Shown here piece by piece: positions 32,444 to 42,692 of a stretch of 64,000 bases of DNA. Both the position numbers and the translations under genes were made by a program. A model generated the notes under the pieces. That model made no database searches. It saw only the letters and a program-made list of their open reading frames with translations, and was not told where the DNA came from. Source of the DNA: Abelmoschus esculentus (Eukaryota; Streptophyta; Magnoliopsida; Malvales; Malvaceae). The first letter of the stretch is position 1. The number at the start of each line of letters is the position of its first letter. The stretch lies in the NCBI GenBank assembly GCA_035048815.1, contig JAUCBN010000012.1, positions 10,211,001 to 10,275,000 on the forward strand. The letters run 5' to 3'.

Positions 32444-32516
32444 TGGAGATGCAAGGTATCAATCCCCATACCTCTTGCATGCTAAGCGAGCGCTCTATCA
32501 TCTGAACTACATCCCC
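32444..32516 (-). tRNA. tRNA-Ala (AGC), diverged, possibly functional
   Basis: The minus strand reads GGGGATGTAGTTCAGATGA through anticodon loop TTAGCAT to CATCTCCA. The acceptor stem pairs over all seven positions (one G-T). One anticodon-stem pair is C-A and the T stem relies on G-T pairs, so function is doubtful. It is better preserved than its sister at 15983-16055. Confidence 0.75.
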
Positions 32517-32777
32517 TGATTAATTTGGAATCAAAATTAAATTTTCACACAGGTATAAAAGCAGTGCGTGCAGGTTTATCAAAAGTATTTCTAAATTAAG
32601 ATCGTTTATTTTCCAATTCAACGCACCAAAATTCCCTCCACCAAACCTAAACTTTTAAATTTTTGTTTGAAAGTTTGAATTGAAATCTTCCTCCAAAAAC
32701 CACCATTAATTATGCGATTCTGTCTCTTTTCTTCTTCACCATTCCTACACTTGACTCTATCACAATCAAAGATTAAA

Positions 32778-33050
32778 ATGGCAGTTGTCTCCTTCAGTGA
32801 ACATGACAACAAGGAGAACATTGCTCCTTGCTCATCCAAATACCCCACTTCTGCTCTCAAAAAACCTTCATCTTCCTACAAAAATCGAAAAAGAAGATTA
32901 AGAATACCACTTCAAGACATTACATATCTCATATGTTTGATTCCGGTTCAATTCCATACAATCATTCCGGTTTCTTCCCAGACGGAAAATGGGGGTGGAT
33001 CAATTTGCAACAAGACTTGTTTGGTGTATAAATGTGGAAAGTTCAGATAA
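32778..33050 (+). CDS. Small ORF (90 aa) with KEN-box and D-box-like motifs, unknown family
   Basis: I do not recognise the gene. The frame opens at ATG 32778 (context AAAATGG) and is intact for 90 codons. It is Ser/Lys/Arg-rich. Residues 11-14 read NKEN, a KEN box. After a basic stretch YKNRKRRLR (34-42), RIPLQDIT (42-49) fits an APC/C destruction box (R42xxL45) like that of mitotic proteins. A C-terminal Cys-containing tail follows (SICNKTCLVYKC). Its sister at 16328-16630 is frameshifted. It could be a short cell-cycle-regulated protein or a fragment of a longer gene whose later exons are missing. Expression is unknown. Confidence 0.4.
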   Translation: MAVVSFSEHDNKENIAPCSSKYPTSALKKPSSSYKNRKRRLRIPLQDITYLICLIPVQFHTIIPVSSQTENGGGSICNKTCLVYKCGKFR

Positions 33051-33238
33051 CTCAACCATTAGATTTAGATCCAGACTTACATTACTGGGAAGGGTGATTC
33101 ATTTGTCAACTACTCAATCTGCTTGATTGAGGATTCATTTGTATTTATTCTCCTTGTAAGTTGTATCAATGTCTGCCTCTAAATTATAGATTATACATAA
33201 ATATGTTATAATATGTATTAGAATTAATGTTTTTGAAT

Positions 33239-33272
33239 TGCTAAGCGAGCTCTACCATCTGAGCTGCATCCT
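33239..33272 (-). repeat. tRNA-Ala 5' half relic (copy C)
   Basis: The minus strand reads GGATGCAGCTCAGATGG and on to TTAGCA. It is the counterpart of 16817-16852 and has the same truncation point, so it predates the duplication. Confidence 0.55.
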
Positions 33273-33699
33273 GTACTATAGGATTAGATCAGATTTTTAT
33301 TGTAAATCATGTTTTGGATCCAGTGCCTGCAGTTTTTCATATTTGCATGAATTAATGCAGAGTATCCAGCACCATGGAGTATCTCTGGCTATATCACCAT
33401 AATTTTCAACCCATTGAATGGAAATTAAATATGAACCAATTAGGCCAGTAGAAAGAGTTCATGTTAAACTGCTGTCCTCCTCAAGAACAAAGACTAAATC
33501 AGATTTTCATTCAAGACAATCTCATCCATTTTTGAACTATTAATTATATGTGAAACAAAAATCCAAATCTCTGTGACATAGTCAAAATGTGTGTTTCTTA
33601 AGTCTAAAGAAGCATACAAAATGGAGGCCAGCAATTGTCACTCAATCTTGAAGAGTAATGGAGGCTTACCAATTACCATACCTAAAGATTTGTAAGACA

Positions 33700-35972
33700 C
33701 TAAAAGTTTATCATATAAAATATTTCCAAGTTAAGACCGTTTGTTTTTAAATTCAACCCACCAAAATTATTTTTTAGATTTGCTAACTGTTACAATGGAG
33801 ATTAGTATCATTTCGCCGAAGGCTAATGCACCTAGAGTGTCTACTCCAAGCATTTGTCTTATTTCTAACAATAATATGAAGAGCTTCTATATATAAAGCT
33901 TTCTAAATCTATGTTTCCAATAAGTTTGGGATATTCTACTTTTCATCTCATTTTTTCCAACATCATGGGTGTTACATTGAGCAACAATTTCTCATTCACC
34001 CATTGAACATTTTGAGCATGTAAATATATAAATTCCATCTACTTTTATACTAGATTTATAATCCACTTAGTTCCAATTAATTTGACTAATGAAACCCACT
34101 TAAATTTAAGTTCCAAAATGTACATGTACCATACCTTTTTTCCAACACTTTGAAAAAATATTATTTATTTATTTATTGTTTAAAAACGGATTACAAACTA
34201 GTGGTCTTCAATTTTGAGCAACAGATTACTATATTGTGGGAAATAATATGAACCGAATAATATATTTGAAATTAATAATTCTAACAACAATATTGTTGTA
34301 AGTTTACCGATTATAAACCTTAACTTTAAATTTTAAACTTGATTTTTAGTAAGAAGATAACTAAAAAAACATTAAAAATAATATTTATTTTTTATTCATC
34401 ATATGATCTAATATATAAAAGTTTTAGAAAAATAGTCAAATATTTTTTAAAAGAAAAATAAATAAATAAAAATAGTGTTAATATAAAAAATTAAATAGAG
34501 TAAAAACAATGATCTCATATTTGCGACAAGTGAAAATTGATTCTTTTTTTTTTTACTTTAATTCAAAGAAACTTGCATTCGTCTTTCATAATTACTTTAA
34601 AGTTTCTTACTATTGTCATCAAGATTTATTAAACATTACTTAAATTGTTAACAATCTGTTAAGTTTATTAATATTAAGATTTTACTCAAAGACAATTTAA
34701 TATAAATAAGCTAATCATTTCTCATTATAAATATATATTTTTTAGCTTTATTTAAAAGTAAGAAAAGATTCTATTTTGTTATATGGTATCAGAATAAAAT
34801 AAAAAAATTAAAAAATAAATTTATGTAAGGTAAAATTGAGTTTTATTTAATAAGAAAGAAATGATTCATTCTTGTTATATGATATCAAAGGAAATATAAA
34901 AAAAAAATGAGTTCAAGTATAACAAAATTTGGATATGTTGTTTAACATTTTTAAGAATTTTTTAGATTAAATATAATAACGCTATTAAACATCTTACATA
35001 GTTTCGACAAGAAATCTTAAGTACTCTTAATATCTTTGTTAAGTTTTAGGTCTAATTTTTTTAACTTGTTCTTCACAATTTGGTGAGTGTATGTATCAAG
35101 TATTCATCACTAATCGTAGGTTTAGTGCACTTTTTTCTTTCCTCTATTAACTCAACCTTTTTCTTTAACACTTTCAATATCATCTTTAGTATTAAAACCA
35201 TGTTTTTAAAAAAAAGTCTTAAGATTGATCTTACACCAATCGAATGCTTTTGTTGGCTCAATCGATCGTATTACTCAACGCCTTTTTTTTAGGATTCTAA
35301 AATAGTTAATCGTGAAGTTAACTTCACAATGAGACTATTCTAAATTTTCGTTAAAGTTTTATTAAATGCAGTTGACAAAAAGAAATATTATTCATTTAAG
35401 GATTTTGTTATGATGACTATTGATGTGTACCAAAAACATATAAATGTTCGCAACAATGATGGCGGAATTAATGTTAAGGAGGTAGATGAAGGTATTTTGT
35501 ACCTGAATTCTTTTAAATTAACTTTTTACGAGAAATAATTTAAATAATAGTGTTAAAATAAACACCAACAAAAGATATGGTTTTGGAGCGAAGCTCACAA
35601 AAATATTTTCAATTAAATTTACTGTGAAAATCATTAATAAAGTACGAAAAAAGTATTATATGTAGGTAACTTTATTTTAATTGTTTTATTATATGTTATA
35701 GTTTATACTTTTCAAAATAAAATTTATTTATAAAGAAAAAATCTATAATTTAGATTAGTTAACATTTAAATATTTAAATTCAGAATAATTTCTCGTATAA
35801 ACATTTACGAATAACAAGCGACAAAAAACTCAAGCTACCATAGAAAAATATAATGAGATGAAAAATTTGATAAATATTAGATTTAAGTCGGACTTGACCA
35901 AATTTAGTATGAATGAGTTGGAAGATTATTTGGTTGCATTATGAAGAAAAAAGTTTTTGACTTAGATGTTTG
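33700..35972. other. AT-rich intergenic stretch with a partial unit start (copy D)
   Basis: 33710-33775 repeats the opening of the dispersed unit ('aagaccgtttgtttttaaattcaacccacc'-like, shortened). The rest is AT-rich. Open frames at 35073-35292 on both strands are low-complexity. A coding-looking stretch at about 35840-35945 (FSMNELEDYLVAL) could be a relic exon, but I cannot place it. Confidence 0.4.
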
Positions 35973-36434
35973 TGTCACGAGTCTAGAATAAATCTAGTAG
36001 AACCATGCGGCCTTAGGTCTTGACTCGCTTAAGTCAGCCTCTAAACAAAGCCCTCAAAGCTTTGTAACTCGCGGAAACGAAACAAGTAAAGAAAAGACAA
36101 AACAAGAGAGAGAACTTTTGAGTGAATGCTTTCTTTACTCAATGATAAGTGAAGAAATGAGGAGGGGTGGGCCTTTATTTATAGTTGGCCCCCATTACAT
36201 CCAACGGTCACAATTACATTACATCAATGGTTAGATTAATTCCCACCAACCCTAAAGGCATCATTCTAAGAATATTCCTGACTAATTATAGAAAGAATCT
36301 CTTATATTCACATGGTATGTTCATATAGAATAAGTGGACATTTCTAGAGGGCTTGACAAGCCCAAAACCTTGGTGAGATAGGCTTGGCAGATTGGATTGC
36401 AGCAAACCCACCGTTGGGCTCACGAGTCGTGACA
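35973..36434 (-). repeat. 3' LTR of chromovirus piece B (462 bp)
   Basis: It runs TGTCACGAGTC...GAGTCGTGACA with matching inverted ends. In its own minus orientation it has a TATA-type ACTATAAATAAAGGCCC near 36185-36170, followed by a CT-rich leader. Integrase coding sequence adjoins its right side, so this is the 3' LTR of a minus-strand element. Both the LTR and integrase are typical of short-LTR chromoviruses (Galadriel/Reina type). Confidence 0.7.
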
Positions 36435-37815
36435 TTCTTACTCACTGAACCTAGCAACGCCTTCGTTGCGTCTTTAGAGTGGAACTCGACAATCTTGTCT
36501 TAGAATCGCCAAAGGTATTCGGTTGGTTCCTAGCTCCTTTCGCTGTTGGGAAGTCTTTTCCATTGGATAAAGTACTCTTGCCTTGGTTGATGATTCTTCT
36601 GTTGGAAATCTTGTCTGTTAGGATCTCTCAAACCTCCTTCTCATAGGAGACCTTTACTCCTATCTGAGCTCTATGTGACTTGCCTCGATCTGGATCTTCA
36701 GCATCCGTATGGAATGGTGTGAGCATATTCATATGGAAAACCGAGTGAACCTTGAGCATTGGCGGTAAGTCTAGTTTGTAGGCCACAACACCTACTCATT
36801 TGACGGTCTTGAATGGTCCCTCATACCGTCGCACAAGCCCCTTATGCACTCCTGGTTTCCTCAATACCAAGTGTATCTTGGCAAGGACTTAGTCATCAAC
36901 TGGAAACTCTTCGTCTTTGTGCCTTCAATCAGCCCACTTTTTGGTCCACTTACTCGCCTTGTGCAAACAAGCTCGGGCTAAGTCAAAATGCTCTTGCTAC
37001 GCCTTGGTAGTGTGGTAACCTGTTGGATTAGGCCTCTCATAACCGAGCATAACAGCGTTTGGAGCGAGAGGTTATTGTCGTTCACGACCTCAAAAGGACT
37101 TCGATTTGTGGCCACCGTCCGCTGCAAATTGCAAGAAAATTTGGCTAAATCTAACAACTTTGGCCAGTCATGTTGAGTCGCACTCACATAATGCCGGAGA
37201 TAAATCTTCAATAACGCATTTACTCATTCGTTTTATCCACCAGTTTGTGGATGAACACTCGTGGACATATTCAAGTTTGTCCTCATCAGCTTGAACAACT
37301 CAATCCACAAGTTGCACGTGAAGCGATGGTCTCGGTCACTCACGATCTTCCTTGTCACCCCGCAATACTTCACCACATTCTTGAGGAAAAGTCGAGTTGC
37401 TTCTTCAGTTGGGCATTCTTTGCTGGTAGAAATGAAGGTGACATATTTCGAGAACCTGTCAACAACCCCGATAATACTACCAAACCCGTCAATACTCTGT
37501 AAACCGACTATAAAGTCCATAGAAATGCTCTCTCATGAACGCTCTAGGATTGGTAATGGCGGTAATAATCCCGCTGATTTCTTGGCTTTGATCTTATCTT
37601 GTTGACAAATAAGACAAGTCTTCACATAAACTTCCACGTTATTGTCCATGTATGGCCAATAATATCGATCATCTAACAATGTTATCGTACGGTACACTCC
37701 TGGATGGCCAGGCCACTTGGAATCATGACATTCCCGCATGAGCTCTTTGTGCAACTTCATGTATTGCGGGAAATAAAGGCAGTGTCCCTTGGTGTACAAA
37801 GGTCGTTCTCGATCC
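36435..37815 (-). pseudogene. Integrase-chromodomain pseudogene of piece B
   Basis: On the minus strand, the zinc-binding HHCC region (GHPGVYRTITLL...YYWPYMDNNVEVYVKTCLICQQ, 37799-37533) is followed by the catalytic core (MDFIVGLQSIDGFGSIIGVV, ...IVSDRDHRFT, ...STSVHPQTGG). The last normally reads HPQTDGQ. Then come ATNRSPFEVV, the GPF..YKLDLPP...VHSVFHMNML block and a frameshifted chromodomain-like tail (VSYEKEV then stop). Frame breaks near 37533, 37225 and 36978. The join to the plus-strand gag piece is at about 37816-37831. Confidence 0.8.
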
Positions 37816-37831
37816 AGAACCGGTCTAGACT

Positions 37832-38542
37832 ATGAGTGCTAAAGTAGTTGAACCAAGGTCGAGACCCGTTGAGATAGCGAATGATAAAACCGTCAAGCCG
37901 AGGGAGAAGAAGCAACTAAAGTGCTACCAAAACAAGGGGCCATACAAGTTGCGAAATTGTCCATTGAATTATGCTACAAGCTACATTAATAGAAGGCTAA
38001 AAGAGCTATCCATGTCCGAGAAGGCTACTAAAAAGCTTGCCGAGGGTGTTCATAAGAAGAACACTTTTTCAAAGACCACGATTAAGAAAAGGTCGAAGAA
38101 AGCCAAGCTGAAGAAGGACATTACGACTATGGAGATACCACCTATGGTCAAGGTGGGAAACAAACGAAGGACTTCAAGTAAGAAGAGCCAACGCAAGAGG
38201 AAGAACCGAACTTCGAGAAAGAAGGGTCAATGCAAGAAGAGAGCTTCAAACATTAAATCAGATGGGTGGATGCAACTAAGGGCAACGGACTTCGTAGAAA
38301 GAACGATGCAACATGGTGCAAAGAACTTTAAGGCAGAAAGTTCAATGCAAAGGGGGACAAATTTCGTGGAGACAGAAGGGCTGACCCATTTTAAAGTAAA
38401 TGCCAATGAGATGAAGGTAGATCTCAAACACATTTCCAGTGTTCTTGATTTTGATTTACCATCGTTGTGGAGTATAGGTCGAGTCAGACCTAACTCATAT
38501 TGCGGAGAAAAAAAGCCTGGAAAGGACCTTTCAGAGTTTTAA
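37832..38542 (+). pseudogene. Gag-derived ORF with zinc-knuckle remnant and basic tail (236 aa)
   Basis: An open plus-strand frame of 236 codons. Residues 26-45 read KKQLKCYQNKGPYKLRNCPL, a degenerate CCHC knuckle of the chromovirus type (usually KCFLCDGPH..RDCP); one Cys and the His are gone. The next 130 residues are unusually Lys/Arg/Ser-rich (KKRSKKAKLKK, SSKKSQRKRKNR). No capsid part is present before it and no polymerase after it. It leads, with frame breaks, to a GENV-type tail at the polypurine tract (38938-38948). It is the end of a plus-strand element whose 5' half is missing, not a host gene. Confidence 0.55.
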
Positions 38543-38948
38543 GGAGCCAAATAGATGTGCTGACGAGTCTGAGAGTTCATCTAGTGTTCAATGAGGTGAC
38601 ACCCAAGACTTTGCAGCGAGACCAAGAGTGTTTGGTTCAAGGTAAATCAAGTCATGAAGGAGATGTATCCGAAGGCGTCTTAGCACGCGACATCACTTGA
38701 TGGGAAGAGTCACAGCGAGTGGTCCTTATGAGGGGACATGAGCAAGACGAAACATCGAGAAGCCACTAAGATGATATGAGGAATGGTGCAGAGAATCGAA
38801 GTAGTCGATGGCGACAGGAGCCGATGCAAGCAGTTATTATGGGGGAATCGCATCAAGCTGAGGCACCGAGTAGCAACATCCAAGGTGGACCAACCCAAGA
38901 TCGTTCTAGTGGAGCGATGAGGGCGTCATTAAGTTCAGTGGGGGAGAA

Positions 38949-39215
38949 TGTCAAGTCCCGCACATTGGGGTCCGTGACAGTCACGCACAAGTCCGACAAC
39001 AAGGTTCCATTAGGCTTGTAAAGACCACCAGATTTGGCCCAACACTTGAAGAATACTAGAGAGCCTATTTCAGATATAGAAAGAGACAACTTATCAGATA
39101 AGGATTTGGGGAAATCTTTCCATATCGGGAGAGATCAACTATCTAGGAAAACTATCCTATGAATTAATGTAATTTGATAGAATTTGATAGAATTTCATTA
39201 GATAGTTGATTCTGT
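38949..39215 (+). repeat. 3' LTR of the plus-strand chromovirus piece, part 1
   Basis: It begins TGTCAAGTCCCGCAC right after the purine-rich GTGGGGGAGAA. The LTR is interrupted at 39216-39220 by the outer nested element and resumes at 54217. Confidence 0.65.
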
Positions 39216-39220
39216 ATTTA

Positions 39221-40516
39221 TGATGAGTGTCCAAAAAGTACTGTTTTTATTATCCTTTTTTACTCTTATTATTGTTAGAATTAAGCATAATATTAATTGC
39301 ACAATTAGTCATTCATGCATATTTACATAATTTCTTTAATTGATGCATTTAATTTATATTTCGATTAATTGCGTAGAAAAGGATACAATGGTTGTGTGTT
39401 TCCTTATTTATAGCATTTGATTCATTGGATGCCAATTTAGAAGCAATCAAAAAGACATAAAGTTAATTTCAAAAGACATGGAAAGATTCCAAAAAATTGA
39501 ATTTGATATGGGAATTAAAGATTTAAATTAATTTGAAATCTCTAAAGAGATAATTATTTCTTTATCAAATTAATTCTCATAAAATAATTTGACCAAGCAA
39601 GATCCTATAAAAAGAAAAGATGTCATCCAAAGCAATGGAGCAGATCGTGAGAGAAACATTAACGTAAATGGGCTGCAATTTCCTTCTTGTATTTTCCTTG
39701 TTATTTCGAGTGATGAGAGAATTTAGTCTTTGGATATTTTGCCCAGCCATGAACTAATTTAAAGTTGGTTTGGGTTATTTTGTTCTATGGTTTGATTTCA
39801 ATTGAATTCTATCTAAGCATGTTTAGTGTTCTTAATTAAGGTTTGCCTATTCTTGGTGTTAATTTGGTTTGTGAGAGAATTGGGAAATGACTTTGATAAA
39901 CGATTCATTTATCTAGATTCGAGAGAATTAGATTCAAGAAAAGAATAGGCATGGTTCGATCCAAGTACGAGAGAACTAATCCGACTTAGGGATAAGTACA
40001 TGGTTTCAACGGCTAAAAGAAGCGCAAGAAAATTATTGTACACCTTTGATTAACGTAGGGATGTATCATCACGGGTTGTGCAATTAACAACGTCTCAAGT
40101 TAGGAATAACGGGGACCACTGAAGAACACTTTGCCAAACCTTGAGGATAGTCGCTCAACTTTCTCGAGCAATTCCCTTAGTTGCAATTGCCCAAGCATTC
40201 AGATGAATTGATTAGGCAATCCGCTTAAGCCCAATTGCCGAAACAATTGAGTGGTGCGAGCACCCACTTGCAAGAAAAAAATCATTCATCCATCATCCCA
40301 TAATTTAGGATAACTCAGCCAAATCTCTCTTATCGATTGCTCTAATTTATTTTACTTATTTTCATTTAAATATCAATTCTATAAATCAATTGTCTTTATT
40401 TTTTAGTGCAAGAAATTAGATTCTGGAAGAAGTATCAATCCCTATGGAGACGATAACTTTTTATACTATAACTTGAAAATATGTACACTTGTACGCAATT
40501 GCGAACACTTAAAACA
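39221..40516 (+). repeat. Left LTR of the outer element
   Basis: About 1296 bp. The right edge, near AACACTTAAAACA, is approximate. It contains a TATA-type CCTATAAAAAGA near 39604-39615, which fits an LTR promoter. Confidence 0.75.
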
Positions 40517-40921
40517 CTAGAGATTGGGGAAAATAATTAAAAAAATAAAAAAAATCATTCTAGAGATGCCCGAAACTGGCTTTAGTTTGTGCGCATTGAA
40601 GAATCACTAGAGGTGCCCGAAACTGATTCTAGTAAAATTGAAATTTATGCCCAAGCAATCACTGTGTTAAACCGACTGTTCACATAGAATCTTGAAAATT
40701 AACTTGTACACAACTACGCACACACTTGGTCACGAGTATTATAGTTTGATTTTGACTAATTGCTTTGTTCTCTGAAAAATTAAAAGGTGATCATACTTTG
40801 TGACCCGGTTCTGAGGCTGAAAGTTAAATTTCAAAGCATGTCTGTGAAGATTGGATGCATTGAAAATTAATTGTTAGGTTTGCATTGCTTGAGGACAAGC
40901 AATAGTTCGAGTTTGGGTGTG
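40517..40921 (+). other. Internal region of the outer element
   Basis: Non-coding, about 405 bp. It carries two copies of a GAGATGCCCGAAACTGGCTT-like motif (40565 and 40612) and, at the right end, GCTTGAGGACAAGCAATAG. Confidence 0.6.
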
Positions 40922-40926
40922 TGATG

Positions 40927-42692
40927 TGTAACCCCCTAAACCGGCCTATGCGAAAAGCCCAACCTAAAGTAGTCACATTTTTTTTTCTTTCAAACGAACA
41001 TAAAACAAATACAAGTTTAACCAAATCCAAAATATCCTGTAAAGATGACAGTTCCATCAAAATCATAAATTCGACCATAATCCATATGATCATAGTAACC
41101 TGTTAATCTCAAAGGTAATGTGCGTTCAAAACATTGCTCATAAAACAATCCGTATCGCAGTAATAAAACATGATGAGTTAAAACTATCCAGTAACAAAAT
41201 ATAGGTATAACAGTAACAAAATAAAGGCACATGTCACCATAACTAAAAACCCGGAGAATATAAGCATTACATCAAAAGATAATCTGGGAGGTGTAGATCC
41301 TCCGAGTGCCAAATCCGGGATGCCTATCTACGGATATCTGAAAGAGGCAAGAAAACAAGTATGAGCTATGGAGCCCAGTGTGTTCCAGCAGTGCATAAAA
41401 ATCACAGGTAAAACAATATATAATGATATCAGAAAAACAATGCATGAAATGCATGGCATGATATACTACCCCCAACCGATCTTTAGGATAAGGTTCCCCA
41501 GAACAGTATCTAGTACAGGCATTAACCTAAGCCCAAAGGGGCAAAGGTACCGTAAACAGGATGGAATTACCCCGGTTGTAGCACGGGAACCGATATCAGG
41601 ACGAAATTACCCTAACCGTAGCTAGGAACCGTAAACAGGACGGAATTACCAACTGGATCAAGGCTGAACCGAATAACAGACACTACTCATCATCCCCAAA
41701 CCTAAAGTGACAGACATGCAGTAATAACAGGTATAATGATGGCAGTGATAGTATTTATCCAGATATCATGTAATGCTAAATCAGGACATGTCATGTAAAA
41801 TATATCAGGCATACAACAAAACAGGATATGATCAAGTTCAGCATATGAGTCTAGGTAAAATCCGGAAATAGTCATGTGTACATGCTTGGTTTGTAAAAAT
41901 GGGAAAAACAATAACATACACATATAGCACGTAAGGGAACACACCTCAAAAGAGTAGAAGCACACAGGTGGTCTACTGGGCGGCTAAGCCTCGCTCTGCA
42001 GTAGTACTGGACCGAGTCACGATCGGATCATGAGTCGGGTCGAACCGGGAGGAACCAGGCTGGGTCGGTACTCGATCGGGTGGACTATGAGATCCTAACT
42101 TACCAAAACCCGAAATGTTGCCGGCGAAGGGCTGATCGACGGCGAAAGGGTGCAGGATTGGAGGCATTTTACTCGCCTCGACACGATGGTCACGGAGAAG
42201 CCGTCGACACGCCGGCTCGGTCACTGGAACGGCCGGAAAACCGGTTTGAAACCTCGACGGAACCCTAGGGTTTTCTTGGAGGTTCATGCTTTGATTGACG
42301 GCGACTCGGGCGACGGTACGGCGCGTCGGTAGAGGGGTTTTGCTCCGGGGGTTGCGGCGGTCACGACGACGGTGGCGGTGCAGGGCACGGACCGGCGATG
42401 CGCTAGATCGGCCGGCGACCGAAGGGTTTGGTGAGAGAGAGAAGGGTTTGGTTCGAAGGGATCAAATATTGGATCTAAAGAGGATCCAACACAGAATATC
42501 AGATATAATTCGAATCTATTATTATTTTTATTACTCGAACTGGGATAGATTGTAGGCAAGCGGTTGGAGATTAAAAATCAAGAGTTATTTAGCTTAACTG
42601 GTTGGGTCACTGGTTTTGCTTGCAGGTGGTTGTGGGTTCGAAACCCCACAACCTCATTCTTATATACTTTTATTTTTTTTTCAAGTGTTACA
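40927..42692 (-). repeat. 3' LTR of the Tekay/Del-like element
   Basis: It runs TGTAACCCCCT...AAGTGTTACA on the plus strand. In a 120-base stretch (41221-41340 against its partner) I count 4 differences, all C/T or G/A transitions. The pol stop codon lies just inside this LTR (42681-42683). Several open frames in it recur in the other LTR and are not genes. Confidence 0.93.
42590..42645 (+). other. tRNA-like segment with A and B boxes inside the 3' LTR
   Basis: TAGCTTAACTGG (42590-42601) resembles a Pol III A box, and GGTTCGAAACC (42635-42645) is a near-consensus B box. The B box sits within the inverted repeat GGTTGTGGG/CCCACAACC. The same segment is in the other LTR (52578-52633). It may derive from a tRNA or SINE captured by the LTR. 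Confidence 0.5.

Larger units (their letters stand above)
32540..33600 (+). repeat. Dispersed duplicated unit, copy C
   Basis: Matches copy A (16090-17150) throughout, including the small ORF (intact here), a tRNA-Ala half at 33239-33272, and the tail 'ctgtcctcctcaagaacaa'. A third unit start (copy D) reappears at 33710-33775. Confidence 0.7.

Noticed and set aside
35840..35945. Possible host exon with NELEDYLVAL
   Set aside because: A single short stretch ending in stops; I could not connect it to other exons or a family with confidence.
41017..42559. Frames of 60-104 aa on both strands
   Set aside because: All are inside the chromovirus LTR and recur in the partner LTR at 51005-52547. They have no recognisable protein content.
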